Assembly: GCF_000759835.1 (NCBI RefSeq)
Contig: NZ_BBNB01000003.1
Span: 124,001 to 188,000 of the forward strand
Direction: 5' to 3'
DNA from: Citrobacter sedlakii NBRC 105722
GTDB lineage: Bacteria > Pseudomonadota > Gammaproteobacteria > Enterobacterales > Enterobacteriaceae
DNA length: 64,000 bases
Shown: positions 45,520-54,531 of the stretch, in pieces
Layout of the letters: each line of letters starts with the position of its first letter
Position numbering within the stretch: position 1 is the first letter of the stretch
Position numbers and translations under genes: made by a program
Notes under the pieces: generated by a model
Database searches by the model: none
Told to the model about the DNA's origin: nothing
The model's input: only the letters and a program-made list of their open reading frames with translations

Positions 45520-46914
45520 ATGCTTTATTTAAAACTCTTACCCATTATTTTTTTCCCGGTCTTGTTCTGGATAATACCTAATCCTGAAGGCGTTTCCGCC
45601 GCCACCTGGCATATGGTGGGGATTTATCTGGCAATGCTGTGCGGCCTGGTGCTGCGCCCGTTTACCGATGCGGTGATCATGCTGATTATTCTGGGGTTCG
45701 CGTCTCTGGTGCTCGATCCCGGTCCGCTGTTTGCCGGATTCGGCAGTCCGATGGTCTGGTTTATTATCAGCGCCTTTATCATCTGCAAAGCGTTTGTGAT
45801 CACCGGCCTCGGCAAGCGCATCGCCTATATGCTGCTTAAGCGTTACGGGAAGAATACCCTGACGCTCGGCTATTTGATGATGGTAACCGATACCGTTCTC
45901 GCGCCCGCCACCGGCTCAAACATGTCCCGTTCCGGCGGCATCACCTACCCCATTTTCCGCAACATTGCCGAAGCGCTGGGCTCAAAGCCGGATGAGGGCA
46001 GCCGCAAAATCGGCGCTTATCTGACTATCCTGATGTATGTCGTCTCAATGGGCACCTCCAGCCTGTTTCTGACCGGGATGGCCACCAACTCAATTACCGT
46101 GTCGCTGGCGAACGAAATTATGAAGGTCAACCTGGAATGGATGACCTGGTTTAAGGCCGCCATCGTGCCCGCCGGACTGGTTCTGCTGCTGTCGCCATGG
46201 ATCCTGTATAAAATCTACGCGCCAGAGTTAAAAACAATCGCCAACGTGAACGACATCGCTGAAAAAGGCCTGCGTGAGCTGGGGCCGGTGAAGCGGGAAG
46301 AAAAACTGCTGATCGTCTTTTTCATCCTCGGCGTACTGGGCTGGATGACGGGTTCGCTCACCGGCATCGCCTTTATACCTGTGGGACTGGCTTTCCTTGC
46401 CTGTCTGTTGCTGTTTGGCGTTTTAAGCTGGAACGATGTGGTCAGTGAGAAATCCGCCTGGCAAACCTTTGTCTGGTACGGCGCGTTCTATGGCTGCGCG
46501 GTGGCGCTGTCAAAGGGCGGTTTTTATGTCTTCCTCGTCGACGTCATCAAAAACTATCTTGATTTGTCGCACCTGAGCGAATTCAGCGCCATCGCGGTGC
46601 TGGTGTTTATCAGCCTCGCGGTACGTTACTTCTTCGTCTCTAACAGCGCTTTTGTCGTCTCGTTCTACCCGGTGCTGTTTACTCTTGGCATGACCACCCA
46701 GGCGCACCCGATGTATGTGGCGCTGTCTTTAGCGTTTTCAGCAGGTTATGGCGCATTGTTGACCCACTACGGCAACGGCGCGGGGGTTTTTACCTTCTCC
46801 AGCGGCTATGTCCCGCAAAAAACCTTCTGGCTGTTAGGTACCATTATGGTGGTGATTAACGTTCTGGTTTACTTCCTGATCGGCATTCCTTACTGGAAAT
46901 TCATCGGTATTTAA
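45520..46914 (+). CDS. DASS/CitT-family anion transporter
   Basis: A 464-aa inner-membrane transporter of the divalent anion:sodium symporter family (CitT, TtdT and 2-oxoglutarate/malate translocator branch), with about 12 hydrophobic segments. Family marks are TDTVLAPATGSNMSRSGGI near residue 130, GMATNSITVSLA near 195 and LLTHYGNGAGVFTFSSGY near 415. It probably imports the carboxylate consumed by the neighbouring enzymes, perhaps by antiport. The start at 45520 has AAAGG upstream; an earlier in-frame start at 45487 is less likely. Confidence 0.88.
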   Translation: MLYLKLLPIIFFPVLFWIIPNPEGVSAATWHMVGIYLAMLCGLVLRPFTDAVIMLIILGFASLVLDPGPLFAGFGSPMVWFIISAFIICKAFVITGLGKRIAYMLLKRYGKNTLTLGYLMMVTDTVLAPATGSNMSRSGGITYPIFRNIAEALGSKPDEGSRKIGAYLTILMYVVSMGTSSLFLTGMATNSITVSLANEIMKVNLEWMTWFKAAIVPAGLVLLLSPWILYKIYAPELKTIANVNDIAEKGLRELGPVKREEKLLIVFFILGVLGWMTGSLTGIAFIPVGLAFLACLLLFGVLSWNDVVSEKSAWQTFVWYGAFYGCAVALSKGGFYVFLVDVIKNYLDLSHLSEFSAIAVLVFISLAVRYFFVSNSAFVVSFYPVLFTLGMTTQAHPMYVALSLAFSAGYGALLTHYGNGAGVFTFSSGYVPQKTFWLLGTIMVVINVLVYFLIGIPYWKFIGI

Positions 46915-46925
46915 AGGAGATAGCA

Positions 46926-48089
46926 ATGAAACTGGATATTCTGATCAAAAATGGCCTGATTGCCGATGTCGAAAGCAATGAATACCTGAATCGCAGCATC
47001 GGGATTATTGGCAACCGCATTGTCGATCTGGATAACGTCGACGCCACCCAGGCGGAAACGGTGATCGATGCCGCTGGCTGTCTCGTCCTGCCGGGTCTGA
47101 TCGACTTTCATGCCCATGTGTTTCATGGCGGTACGGCAATCAGCGTGAACCCGGATATTATCTGCCTGCCGAATGGCGTCACCAGCGTGGTGGATGCGGG
47201 AAGCAGCGGATGGGTGAACTACGCGTTGTTTCGTCACAGCGTGATCGCATCTTCAATGGTAAAGATAAAAAGCTATCTCAACGTGGTGAACGTCGGGCTT
47301 TCCACGCTCGGGGGCGGGCCAACCGGTTATCTGGAAAACACCAATCCCGCGAATTACAACGTGGAACGCATTGCCCGGACGCTGGCGGAAAACAGCGACA
47401 ATATCCTTGGTCTGAAGCTGCGTTACAGCCAGGATATTGCGAAGGGAAAAGCGTACTCCAGCGATCCTTTCCTTACCACCGTCGCGCTGGCGCGTGAGCT
47501 GAACACTTCCCTCTGCGTTCATGTTACAGATGCCCTGCTGCCCGCCGATGAGCTGATAGGTCATTTTCAGGCAAACGATATATACGCCCACTGCTTCCAC
47601 GGTACGGGTCACTCGATACTGAACGCGCAGGGCGAAGTTTACCCGGCGGTGAAACAGGCCAAAAAGCGGGGCGTGATTTTCGACTGCTCCAACGGGGTGG
47701 CGCATTTTGACTTCAACGTGGCCAGCAATGCGATGGAGCAAGGTTTTTACCCGGATATCATCAGCACTGACCTGACGCAAAGAAATAGCCTGCGGACGGA
47801 TAAGGTGTACAGCCTGCTGCACGTAATGTCGAAATATCTCAACATGGGCATGTCATTTTTTGACGTCCTGCGCGCAGTCACCACCACGCCAGCCCGCCTG
47901 ATGAAAATGGAAGGAGACATCGGCACGTTAAAGCCTGGCGCGTTTGCCGATATTTCCCTTGTGAAGCTACGCAAGGAGCGGATCGTCTTTGAAGATACCC
48001 GCGGCGTAAAAATAGAGGGCGATCGGTATATCGATAACTGCGCCACACTCTGCAACGGTCAGATTGTTTATCGTCGTCTTCATTTCTGA
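46926..48089 (+). CDS. Amidohydrolase-superfamily metallohydrolase
   Basis: A 387-aa binuclear-metal hydrolase of the dihydroorotase-like group. Metal ligands visible are H62 and H64 (DFHAHVF), a carbamylated-Lys candidate K164 (LGLKLRYS), H199 (CVHVTD), H225 (CFHGTGH) and D282 (ISTDLT). Relatives (the Atu3266/EF0837 type) hydrolyse esters of R-2-hydroxyacids such as acetyl-(R)-mandelate, which would feed the D-2-hydroxyacid dehydrogenase in this operon; that link is inference. AAAGGAGATAGCA gives a strong ribosome site. It is the last gene before a strong terminator. Confidence 0.87.
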   Translation: MKLDILIKNGLIADVESNEYLNRSIGIIGNRIVDLDNVDATQAETVIDAAGCLVLPGLIDFHAHVFHGGTAISVNPDIICLPNGVTSVVDAGSSGWVNYALFRHSVIASSMVKIKSYLNVVNVGLSTLGGGPTGYLENTNPANYNVERIARTLAENSDNILGLKLRYSQDIAKGKAYSSDPFLTTVALARELNTSLCVHVTDALLPADELIGHFQANDIYAHCFHGTGHSILNAQGEVYPAVKQAKKRGVIFDCSNGVAHFDFNVASNAMEQGFYPDIISTDLTQRNSLRTDKVYSLLHVMSKYLNMGMSFFDVLRAVTTTPARLMKMEGDIGTLKPGAFADISLVKLRKERIVFEDTRGVKIEGDRYIDNCATLCNGQIVYRRLHF

Positions 48090-48101
48090 GCATTGCCTGT
48101 T

Positions 48102-48136
48102 GAACCTTACACAATGGTTTGTGTAAGGTTCTTTTT
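48102..48136 (+). terminator. Intrinsic terminator of the catabolic operon
   Basis: Perfect 13-bp stem GAACCTTACACAA / TTGTGTAAGGTTC (48102-48114, 48119-48131), a 4-nt loop and five T residues. It separates the structural genes from the regulator gene, which therefore needs its own promoter or readthrough. Confidence 0.93.
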
Positions 48137-48170
48137 ATAAATCAGGACGCCAGCCGTAAGTGATGAATAA

Positions 48171-50054
48171 ATGAAGAATAATGAGATTGTTATCTTTTCT
48201 GTTTCCAGCACCATCACTCAGCGCATCGCCAATGTGTTAATAGAACGCAAGCTGGATATTCCCGTATACGAATTTCATTATTCTGACGTGCTGGAAAAAG
48301 CGGATGAGATGATTCGCGCCGGCACAAAAATTATTATCAGCCGCGGTGGCACCGCCGCCCTGTTGCGCAGCAATATGACCATTCCGGTTATCGAGATCGC
48401 CCATGATTTTCACGGCGTTTATCGCATCCTGCAGGAAGCCAAACACAAGTCGCAGAAAATCGCCGCTATTGGTTTCCCTCAGTTTTGTAATGCGCTGCGC
48501 CATTATCAAAATATGACCAACGAAGAGTTCAAGATCTGCCAGGTCTATAACCATTATGATATTGAAAACGTGGTTAAAAATCTGGCCGAAAATGACTATC
48601 AACTGGTGATTGGCGGCCTGACAGTGGCTGAAATGGCGAAAAAGTACGGCTTAAATGCGGTCATGGGCGATACCGATAATATCTCCATCGAACAAGCCAT
48701 TAACGAAGCCTGGAGTCTGCTGAAATATATCAATCAGGAAAACACAAAACTGCTAATGAGCCAGTCGGCGCTGAATCAGTCGCGTGAAGGCATTATGTGT
48801 ATTGACCAGATGGGGGAAGTCATTAGCGTTAATGCCACCGGTATGACCCTGTTTCAGTGCCATCCGGGCGATAAACTCTTCAAAAAAGAGGCGTTTAAAG
48901 ATCTGTACGGTAGCATTATTAATGAAATAAGCCTGAAGGAACAGCCGACGGAAATTAACGGAAATCTGGTCTACGTCTCGATCAAACATTTTGCCAACCG
49001 TCGACACTCGTTTTCGATTATCACCGGTTTAAGCCAGGATAATGCGCTCTGGCATTCCGTGGCGAATAAAAAAAGCAAACTGCGCGGCTTTACCACATCG
49101 TATCACTTTGACGATATTATCGGCCAGTCGCGGCAAATCCTTGACGTCATTGCGAAAGCAAAGCTGTGCGCCCAACATGATTTACCGGTCAATATCTCCG
49201 GTGCTACCGGGACGGGGAAAGAGCTTTTCGCCCAGAGCATCCATAACCATAGCGCACGCAGCCATTGTCCTTTTATCGCCATCAATTGCGCGGCCATTCC
49301 GGAAAGCCTGCTGGAAAGCGAACTGTTTGGCTATGCCGATGGCGCATTTACCAACGCCCGTAAAGGCGGCAAACCCGGCATTTTCGAAATGGCGAAAGAC
49401 GGCACGGTGTTCATTGATGAAATCAGCGAAGCGCCGTTATCGGTGCAGGTAAAATTGCTGCGCGTATTACAGGAAAAACAGTTTTCCCGGATCGGCGGCG
49501 ACTCGTTGATTACCGCCAACTTCCGCCTTATTACCGCCAGTAATAAACCGCTGAAGGCGCAGGTCGACGCGGGTGAATTTCGTCAGGATCTCTGGTACCG
49601 CATTAACATTCTCGAACTGGCGTTGCCCGCGCTCCACGAGCGCCCCGGCGACGTCATGCTGATCGTGCAGCACCTGCTGGCGCAGCAGGGCAAAACGCTG
49701 ATATTTACCCCGGAAGCCCAGGCGTTTTTAAACGCGTATACCTGGCCGGGCAACATTCGTGAGCTGCAGGCGGTGGTTTATCGGCTCGTTGTGTTATTAC
49801 AAACGGATGTGGTGAGCAAAGCGGATCTTCAGCAGTTGTGCCAGATGTCCTCCGTTTCGCCGGAGGAGGTTTCGCGCCTCCCCACAAGCGAAATGACGGT
49901 GGACGCTACCAACCTGCTTAAGAAACAGGAAAAACAGCTCATTACCCGCGTCATTGAAACCACGGCAGGCGACCGTACCAAAGCCGCGACAATGCTCGGA
50001 ATAAGCCCCACCACATTGTGGCGTAAGCTTAAAGAACATCGCATCAGCGTTTAG
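48171..50054 (+). CDS. Sigma-54-dependent regulator, PrpR-N type
   Basis: A 627-aa enhancer-binding protein. Residues 1-195 are a PrpR-type sensor domain (EIVIFSVSSTITQRIA, ISRGGTAALLR); 200-300 look like a PAS domain; 315-550 are the AAA+ domain with Walker A GATGTGKE (near 344) and Walker B VFIDE (D416, E417); the end is a Fis-type helix-turn-helix (RTKAATMLGISPTTLWRKL). The sigma-54 contact loop reads GAFTNA (391-396) rather than GAFTGA. It should activate the promoter at 43741 when a small carboxylate is bound. The ribosome site is weak, suggesting low expression. Confidence 0.9.
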   Translation: MKNNEIVIFSVSSTITQRIANVLIERKLDIPVYEFHYSDVLEKADEMIRAGTKIIISRGGTAALLRSNMTIPVIEIAHDFHGVYRILQEAKHKSQKIAAIGFPQFCNALRHYQNMTNEEFKICQVYNHYDIENVVKNLAENDYQLVIGGLTVAEMAKKYGLNAVMGDTDNISIEQAINEAWSLLKYINQENTKLLMSQSALNQSREGIMCIDQMGEVISVNATGMTLFQCHPGDKLFKKEAFKDLYGSIINEISLKEQPTEINGNLVYVSIKHFANRRHSFSIITGLSQDNALWHSVANKKSKLRGFTTSYHFDDIIGQSRQILDVIAKAKLCAQHDLPVNISGATGTGKELFAQSIHNHSARSHCPFIAINCAAIPESLLESELFGYADGAFTNARKGGKPGIFEMAKDGTVFIDEISEAPLSVQVKLLRVLQEKQFSRIGGDSLITANFRLITASNKPLKAQVDAGEFRQDLWYRINILELALPALHERPGDVMLIVQHLLAQQGKTLIFTPEAQAFLNAYTWPGNIRELQAVVYRLVVLLQTDVVSKADLQQLCQMSSVSPEEVSRLPTSEMTVDATNLLKKQEKQLITRVIETTAGDRTKAATMLGISPTTLWRKLKEHRISV

Positions 50055-51252
50055 CGTCCTCATGAGACGTTAAGTCCTGCGCGCAGGCCCAGGCGCTCGA
50101 CCACGCCCACTGGAAGTTGTAGCCGCCCAGCCAGCCGGTCACGTCCATCACTTCACCAATGAAGTAGAGCCCCGGTACGTTACGGGCTTCCATCGTTCGC
50201 GATGACAGTTCGTTGGTATCGACACCGCCCAGCGTCACTTCCGCCGTGCGGTAACCTTCAGTGCCATTTGGCTGTATACGCCACGCGGTGAGGGTGTCGA
50301 CCAGCGTCTGCTGCTCACGCGCGTTAAGCTGCTTAAGCGAAACGTCGGGGATTTGCCCAAGCTGCTGCAAACATTCCACCAGCCGCTTCGGCAGGAGCAT
50401 CGCCAGCGTATTTTTCAGGCTTTGATTGGGGTGTGCGCTGCGCTGCTCGTTTAAGAAAGTGTCGGGGTCGGCATCCGGCAGCAAATTAATGGTAACAAAT
50501 TCGCCAGGTTGCCAGAAGCTGGATATCTGTAAAACAGCCGGGCCTGACAGACCGCGATGAGTGAACAGCAGATTTTCGCGAAAGATGGTGCCGTCCTCGG
50601 CGGTAATGACTGACGGCACAGAAACGCCGGAAAGCACCTGAAGCTGCTCCAGCAGGGGTTTATGCAGGGTGAAAGGCACCAGACCTGCACGCGTCGGCAA
50701 CACCTTCAGGCCAAACTGTTCGGCAATTTTATAACCGAACGGCGTGGCGCCCAGTCCCGGCATCGACAGCCCGCCAGAGGCGATCACCAGTTTTTTTGCG
50801 CCAACGTTCATGCCATTCAGCGCCAGCGTATAACCGTCGTTGTCCCGCGTAACGCTCAGCACTTCGCTGCGTAACCGCAGGGTAACATTGCCTTTTTCAC
50901 ATTCGGCCACCAGCATGTCGACGATTTGCTGCGCGGAGTCATCACAAAAAAGCTGTCCGAGCGTTTTTTCGTGCCATGCGATGCCGTACTTGCCGACCAG
51001 ATCGATGAAATCCCACTGGGTATAGCGCGCCAGCGCCGATTTGCAAAAATGCGGGTTTTCGCTCAGATAGGCCGCAGGCTCAACATAAAGGTTAGTAAAG
51101 TTGCAGCGCCCGCCGCCGGACATGAGGATCTTGCGACCCGGTTTCTTACCGTTATCGATAAGCAGCACCCGGCCCCCCGCCTGTCCTGCCTGCGCCGCAC
51201 AAAACATACCTGCCGCGCCAGCGCCTATAATAACGGCATCAAACCTTTCCAC
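50044..51252 (-). CDS. yhiN: HI0933-family flavoprotein YhiN
   Basis: A 402-aa FAD/NAD(P)-binding protein of the BaiN/HI0933 family, of unknown physiological substrate in enterobacteria. The dinucleotide motif GAGAAGMFCAAQAG is at the N-terminus, MSGGGRCNFTN near residue 44, and the C-terminal FAD contact GEVMDVTGWLGGYNFQWAWSSG-like block is present (ending AWACAQ). GTG at 51252 (VERFDA, in place of E. coli MERFDA) has GAGG at a good distance; the upstream TTG reading is less likely. The 3' end overlaps the convergent regulator gene by 11 bp. Confidence 0.94.
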   Translation of the reverse strand: MERFDAVIIGAGAAGMFCAAQAGQAGGRVLLIDNGKKPGRKILMSGGGRCNFTNLYVEPAAYLSENPHFCKSALARYTQWDFIDLVGKYGIAWHEKTLGQLFCDDSAQQIVDMLVAECEKGNVTLRLRSEVLSVTRDNDGYTLALNGMNVGAKKLVIASGGLSMPGLGATPFGYKIAEQFGLKVLPTRAGLVPFTLHKPLLEQLQVLSGVSVPSVITAEDGTIFRENLLFTHRGLSGPAVLQISSFWQPGEFVTINLLPDADPDTFLNEQRSAHPNQSLKNTLAMLLPKRLVECLQQLGQIPDVSLKQLNAREQQTLVDTLTAWRIQPNGTEGYRTAEVTLGGVDTNELSSRTMEARNVPGLYFIGEVMDVTGWLGGYNFQWAWSSAWACAQDLTSHEDAKR

Positions 51253-51482
51253 TTTGCGTTCCTCTCTCAAAACCGGGCGTGAATTGTAAAGTTATCTAAG
51301 TGGTCGCACCAGCGCCAAAATCCTCAGTAAGGAGTATTTGTCTGAAATCTATAAGATAATTCTTTAGAGGCAGCTCAGGATGCCGACGTTAAATCAAAAA
51401 AAGTCTATATTTCACTTTGCCCGCGCCGCCAAAGTCACTGATAATGCGCCGCGTTCATGTCCTCAAGATGGCGTAACGTCCT

Positions 51483-52982
51483 ATGCTACATTTGTTTGCT
51501 GGCCTGGATTTACATACCGGGCTTTTATTGTTACTTGCTCTGGCTTTTGTGCTGTTCTACGAAGCGATCAATGGCTTCCATGATACAGCCAACGCAGTCG
51601 CAACCGTTATCTACACCCGCGCGATGCGTTCGCAGCTGGCGGTGGTGATGGCTGCGCTGTTCAACTTCTTAGGTGTGCTGCTGGGCGGACTCAGCGTAGC
51701 CTATGCCATCGTGCATATGCTGCCAACGGACCTGCTACTCAACATGGGCTCCACGCATGGACTTGCGATGGTCTTCTCCATGCTGCTTGCGGCGATCATC
51801 TGGAACCTCGGCACCTGGTACTTTGGCTTGCCTGCATCCAGTTCCCACACGCTGATTGGCGCGATTATCGGTATCGGTTTAACCAATGCCCTGATGACCG
51901 GCACGTCAGTTGTCGACGCGCTCAACATCCCGAAAGTTATCGGCATTTTTGCTTCGCTTATCGTCTCGCCGATCGTCGGTCTGGTGGTCGCGGGCGGCCT
52001 GATTTTCATTCTGCGTCGTTACTGGAGCGGCACCAAAAAGCGCGCCCGTATCCACTTGACGCCAGCGGAACGTGAAAAGAAAGACGGTAAGAAAAAGCCG
52101 CCGTTCTGGACCCGTATCGCCCTGATTCTTTCCGCTATCGGCGTGGCGTTCTCTCACGGCGCGAACGATGGTCAGAAAGGCATTGGTCTGGTGATGCTGG
52201 TTCTGATTGGCGTCGCTCCGGCGGGCTTCGTGGTGAATATGAACGCCTCAGGTTATGAAATTACCCGTACCCGCGATGCGATCAATAACGTCGAAACTTA
52301 CTTCCAGCAGCACCCTGACCTGCTGAAGAAAGTGACAGGCGTCGACCAGTTGATTCCTTCCCCGGAACCGGTCGCCACCCAGCCAACGGAATTCCACTGC
52401 CACCCGGCAAACACCATCAACGCGCTTGAGCGTGCGAAGGCCATGCTGGCGAACAACGTGGAAAGCTATGACAAACTGAGCGTTGAGCAACGTAGCCAGT
52501 TGCGTCGCATCATGCTGTGCATCTCCGACACCACTGATAAGGTGACGAAGCTGCCAGGCGTGAGCACAGACGACCAGCGTCTGCTGAAAAAACTGAAAAC
52601 CGATATGCTGAGCACCATTGAGTATGCGCCTGTCTGGATCATCATGGCGGTCGCGCTGGCGCTGGGTATTGGTACCATGATCGGCTGGCGCCGCGTGGCG
52701 ACCACTATCGGTGAGAAGATTGGCAAGAAAGGCATGACCTATGCACAGGGGATGTCCGCGCAGATGACGGCGGCTGTCTCTATCGGTCTGGCCAGCTATA
52801 CCGGTATGCCGGTTTCCACCACCCACGTACTCTCCTCCTCTGTGGCGGGGACGATGGTGGTTGACGGCGGCGGTTTGCAGCGTAAAACGGTAACCAGCAT
52901 TCTGATGGCGTGGGTCTTCACGCTGCCAGCCGCGATCCTGCTTTCCGGTACGCTGTACTGGATCTCGCTGAAGCTGATTTAA
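51483..52982 (+). CDS. pitA: Low-affinity phosphate/metal-phosphate transporter PitA
   Basis: Proton-coupled importer of neutral metal-phosphate complexes, 499 aa as in E. coli. The two inverted-repeat PiT signatures are present: [12 protein letters not shown] near residue 30 and [14 protein letters not shown] near 222. A hydrophilic cytoplasmic region of about 140 residues (roughly 255-390) lies between the two halves. The ribosome site is weak, and the upstream leader of about 190 bp shows no obvious riboswitch. Confidence 0.97.
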   Translation: MLHLFAGLDLHTGLLLLLALAFVLFYEAINGFHDTANAVATVIYTRAMRSQLAVVMAALFNFLGVLLGGLSVAYAIVHMLPTDLLLNMGSTHGLAMVFSMLLAAIIWNLGTWYFGLPASSSHTLIGAIIGIGLTNALMTGTSVVDALNIPKVIGIFASLIVSPIVGLVVAGGLIFILRRYWSGTKKRARIHLTPAEREKKDGKKKPPFWTRIALILSAIGVAFSHGANDGQKGIGLVMLVLIGVAPAGFVVNMNASGYEITRTRDAINNVETYFQQHPDLLKKVTGVDQLIPSPEPVATQPTEFHCHPANTINALERAKAMLANNVESYDKLSVEQRSQLRRIMLCISDTTDKVTKLPGVSTDDQRLLKKLKTDMLSTIEYAPVWIIMAVALALGIGTMIGWRRVATTIGEKIGKKGMTYAQGMSAQMTAAVSIGLASYTGMPVSTTHVLSSSVAGTMVVDGGGLQRKTVTSILMAWVFTLPAAILLSGTLYWISLKLI

Positions 52983-52992
52983 ACATCACTGT

Positions 52993-53024
52993 GCCGGAGG
53001 GCGGCAACGCCTTATCCGGCCTAC
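52993..53024. repeat. REP element after pitA
   Basis: Typical REP unit with GCCGGAGGGCGGC, a short loop and CCTTATCCGGCCTAC, 11 bp after the pitA stop. It is followed by a partial second unit (CGAAGCGCTTTCAGG) and the terminator at 53097. Confidence 0.85.
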
Positions 53025-53096
53025 AGATAAACGAAGCACTCTGGCCCGGTAAGCGAAGCGCTTTCAGGTAAGGGGATGCGAAATAAACCGTATCGG

Positions 53097-53126
53097 GCGG
53101 GTCAGGAAACTGGCCCGCTTTTTTTT
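53097..53126 (+). terminator. Intrinsic terminator downstream of pitA
   Basis: A 9-bp stem GCGGGTCAG / CTGGCCCGC (one G-T pair) with GAAA loop and eight T residues, ending 3 bp before the convergent uspB stop. Confidence 0.92.
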
Positions 53127-53128
53127 GC

Positions 53129-53464
53129 TCAGTGCCAAATCATCAACGCGATAAGGCTGATGACCACCAGGCCGCACAGCGCACTGGTCAGGATAAACTG
53201 ACCGCGCACCCGCTCACAGCGGCGAATGAATTCATCATCATGGTGATCGCGGTAACGCTGGGCGTAGATATACCACACCAGCCGCACCTGCTTGTTGGGC
53301 TGGCCGTGCGAGGTAAAAAAGCCGCCCCCATCCACATACTGGTAAAGCAAAGGATCGCAACCACGAAGTACCACTAACAGTGCGCGTAACGATGAGAAAT
53401 AGCGCGCCATATTAACAATGCATACGACACATAACGCCCAGAACAATGCGACGGTGCTTATCAT
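53129..53464 (-). CDS. uspB: Universal stress protein B
   Basis: A 111-aa inner-membrane protein with a hydrophobic helix at each end (about residues 3-20 and 89-110) and a charged middle region ([19 protein letters not shown]). E. coli UspB is sigma-S dependent and affects ethanol resistance in stationary phase. It is divergent from uspA and convergent with pitA, as in E. coli. The mechanism is unknown. Confidence 0.96.
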   Translation of the reverse strand: MISTVALFWALCVVCIVNMARYFSSLRALLVVLRGCDPLLYQYVDGGGFFTSHGQPNKQVRLVWYIYAQRYRDHHDDEFIRRCERVRGQFILTSALCGLVVISLIALMIWH

Positions 53465-53862
53465 ACGACCTCCCCGGCGACCCGCCCACGGAGATCCTCT
53501 CCGGGACTACCGCTCCCCAAACTTGCCAGACAGTTCAATGAAAGAGTACGACGAAACCGCCCACGATGGTGCATAAAATCCGAGCGGCTTTATTAATAGT
53601 GTAGGAGATCAGTTAATTTTTTTGCCAGAAGGTTAATCACTATCAATGCAATTAACGCAAAAATTTGTTTAACTAACTGGTAAGCAAGGCGGATTGACGG
53701 ATTATCCTGGTCGCTATACTGTAAGGATCGTCTCAACAATTCATCGCGGCTGAGCTGGCCCCGCGTAGACAAAATCGCATAGTTCGCAGGACGCGGGTGA
53801 CGCGACGGCACAAGAAACGCCAGCTGGCTGGTCATCGACAACTTTATGGAAGGAGTAATACT
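53465..53862. other. 398-bp uspB/uspA divergent promoter region
   Basis: On the uspA side a -10 TATACT (53715-53720) lies 15 bp after TTGACG (53694-53699), consistent with a short-spaced uspA promoter and a long leader of about 140 nt. A long minus-strand open frame crossing this region and uspA is an antisense shadow. The uspB promoter was not fixed. No RNA gene was recognised. Confidence 0.5.
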
Positions 53863-54297
53863 ATGGCTTACAAACACATTCTCATCGCAGTTGATCTTTC
53901 TCCGGAAAGTAAAGTGCTGGTAGAAAAAGCGGTCTCTATGGCGCGCCCGTACAACGCAAAAGTTTCCCTGATCCACGTAGATGTAAACTACTCTGACCTT
54001 TATACCGGCCTGATTGACGTTAATCTGGGCGATATGCAAAAGCGCATTTCTGAAGAAACTCACCATGCGCTGACCGAGCTTTCCACCAACGCAGGCTACC
54101 CTATCACTGAAACCCTGAGCGGTAGCGGCGACCTGGGCCAGGTGCTGGTCGACGCGATTAAGAAATACGACATGGACCTGGTGGTATGTGGTCATCATCA
54201 GGACTTCTGGAGCAAGCTGATGTCTTCAGCGCGCCAGTTGATCAACACCGTTCACGTTGACATGCTGATCGTTCCTCTGCGCGACGAAGAAGAGTAA
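53863..54297 (+). CDS. uspA: Universal stress protein A
   Basis: Cytoplasmic stress protein of the UspA fold, 144 aa, induced by growth arrest and DNA damage in E. coli. The start is [14 protein letters not shown] and the C-terminal half has LVVCGHH. It lacks the G-2X-G-9X-G(S/T) ATP loop of ATP-binding Usp proteins, as expected for UspA. ATG 53863 has AAGGAG 9 bp upstream; an earlier in-frame ATG in the leader is rejected. Confidence 0.98.
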
Positions 54298-54317
54298 GTT
54301 TTCCCTGCCAGATCCCA

Positions 54318-54344
54318 CGCCCGCTTTTGCGGGCGTTTTTATTT
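54318..54344 (+). terminator. Intrinsic terminator of uspA
   Basis: A 7-bp stem CGCCCGC / GCGGGCG with TTTT loop (54318-54335) and a T-run at 54336-54340, 20 bp after the uspA stop. Confidence 0.95.
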
Positions 54345-54531
54345 CTCCCTCAGGACATCATTCCAGCCCACAAAACATAATTAGTGTGATCAGCTAATTA
54401 GATCGAAATCTATCTGTATAATAATCTACTCATTCGGTTAATGACCGCAGTCTATAACAGAGTCATACATTTTCGGCGCGTTTTGTTTTACGCGTCATAC
54501 TTTTTGGGATGGCATCGAAAGGCGAAAAAAT

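Noticed and set aside
53593-54198. 201-codon minus-strand open frame opposite uspA
   Set aside because: It lies antisense to uspA and its leader, has no recognisable domain, and uspA matches the known protein over its full length.
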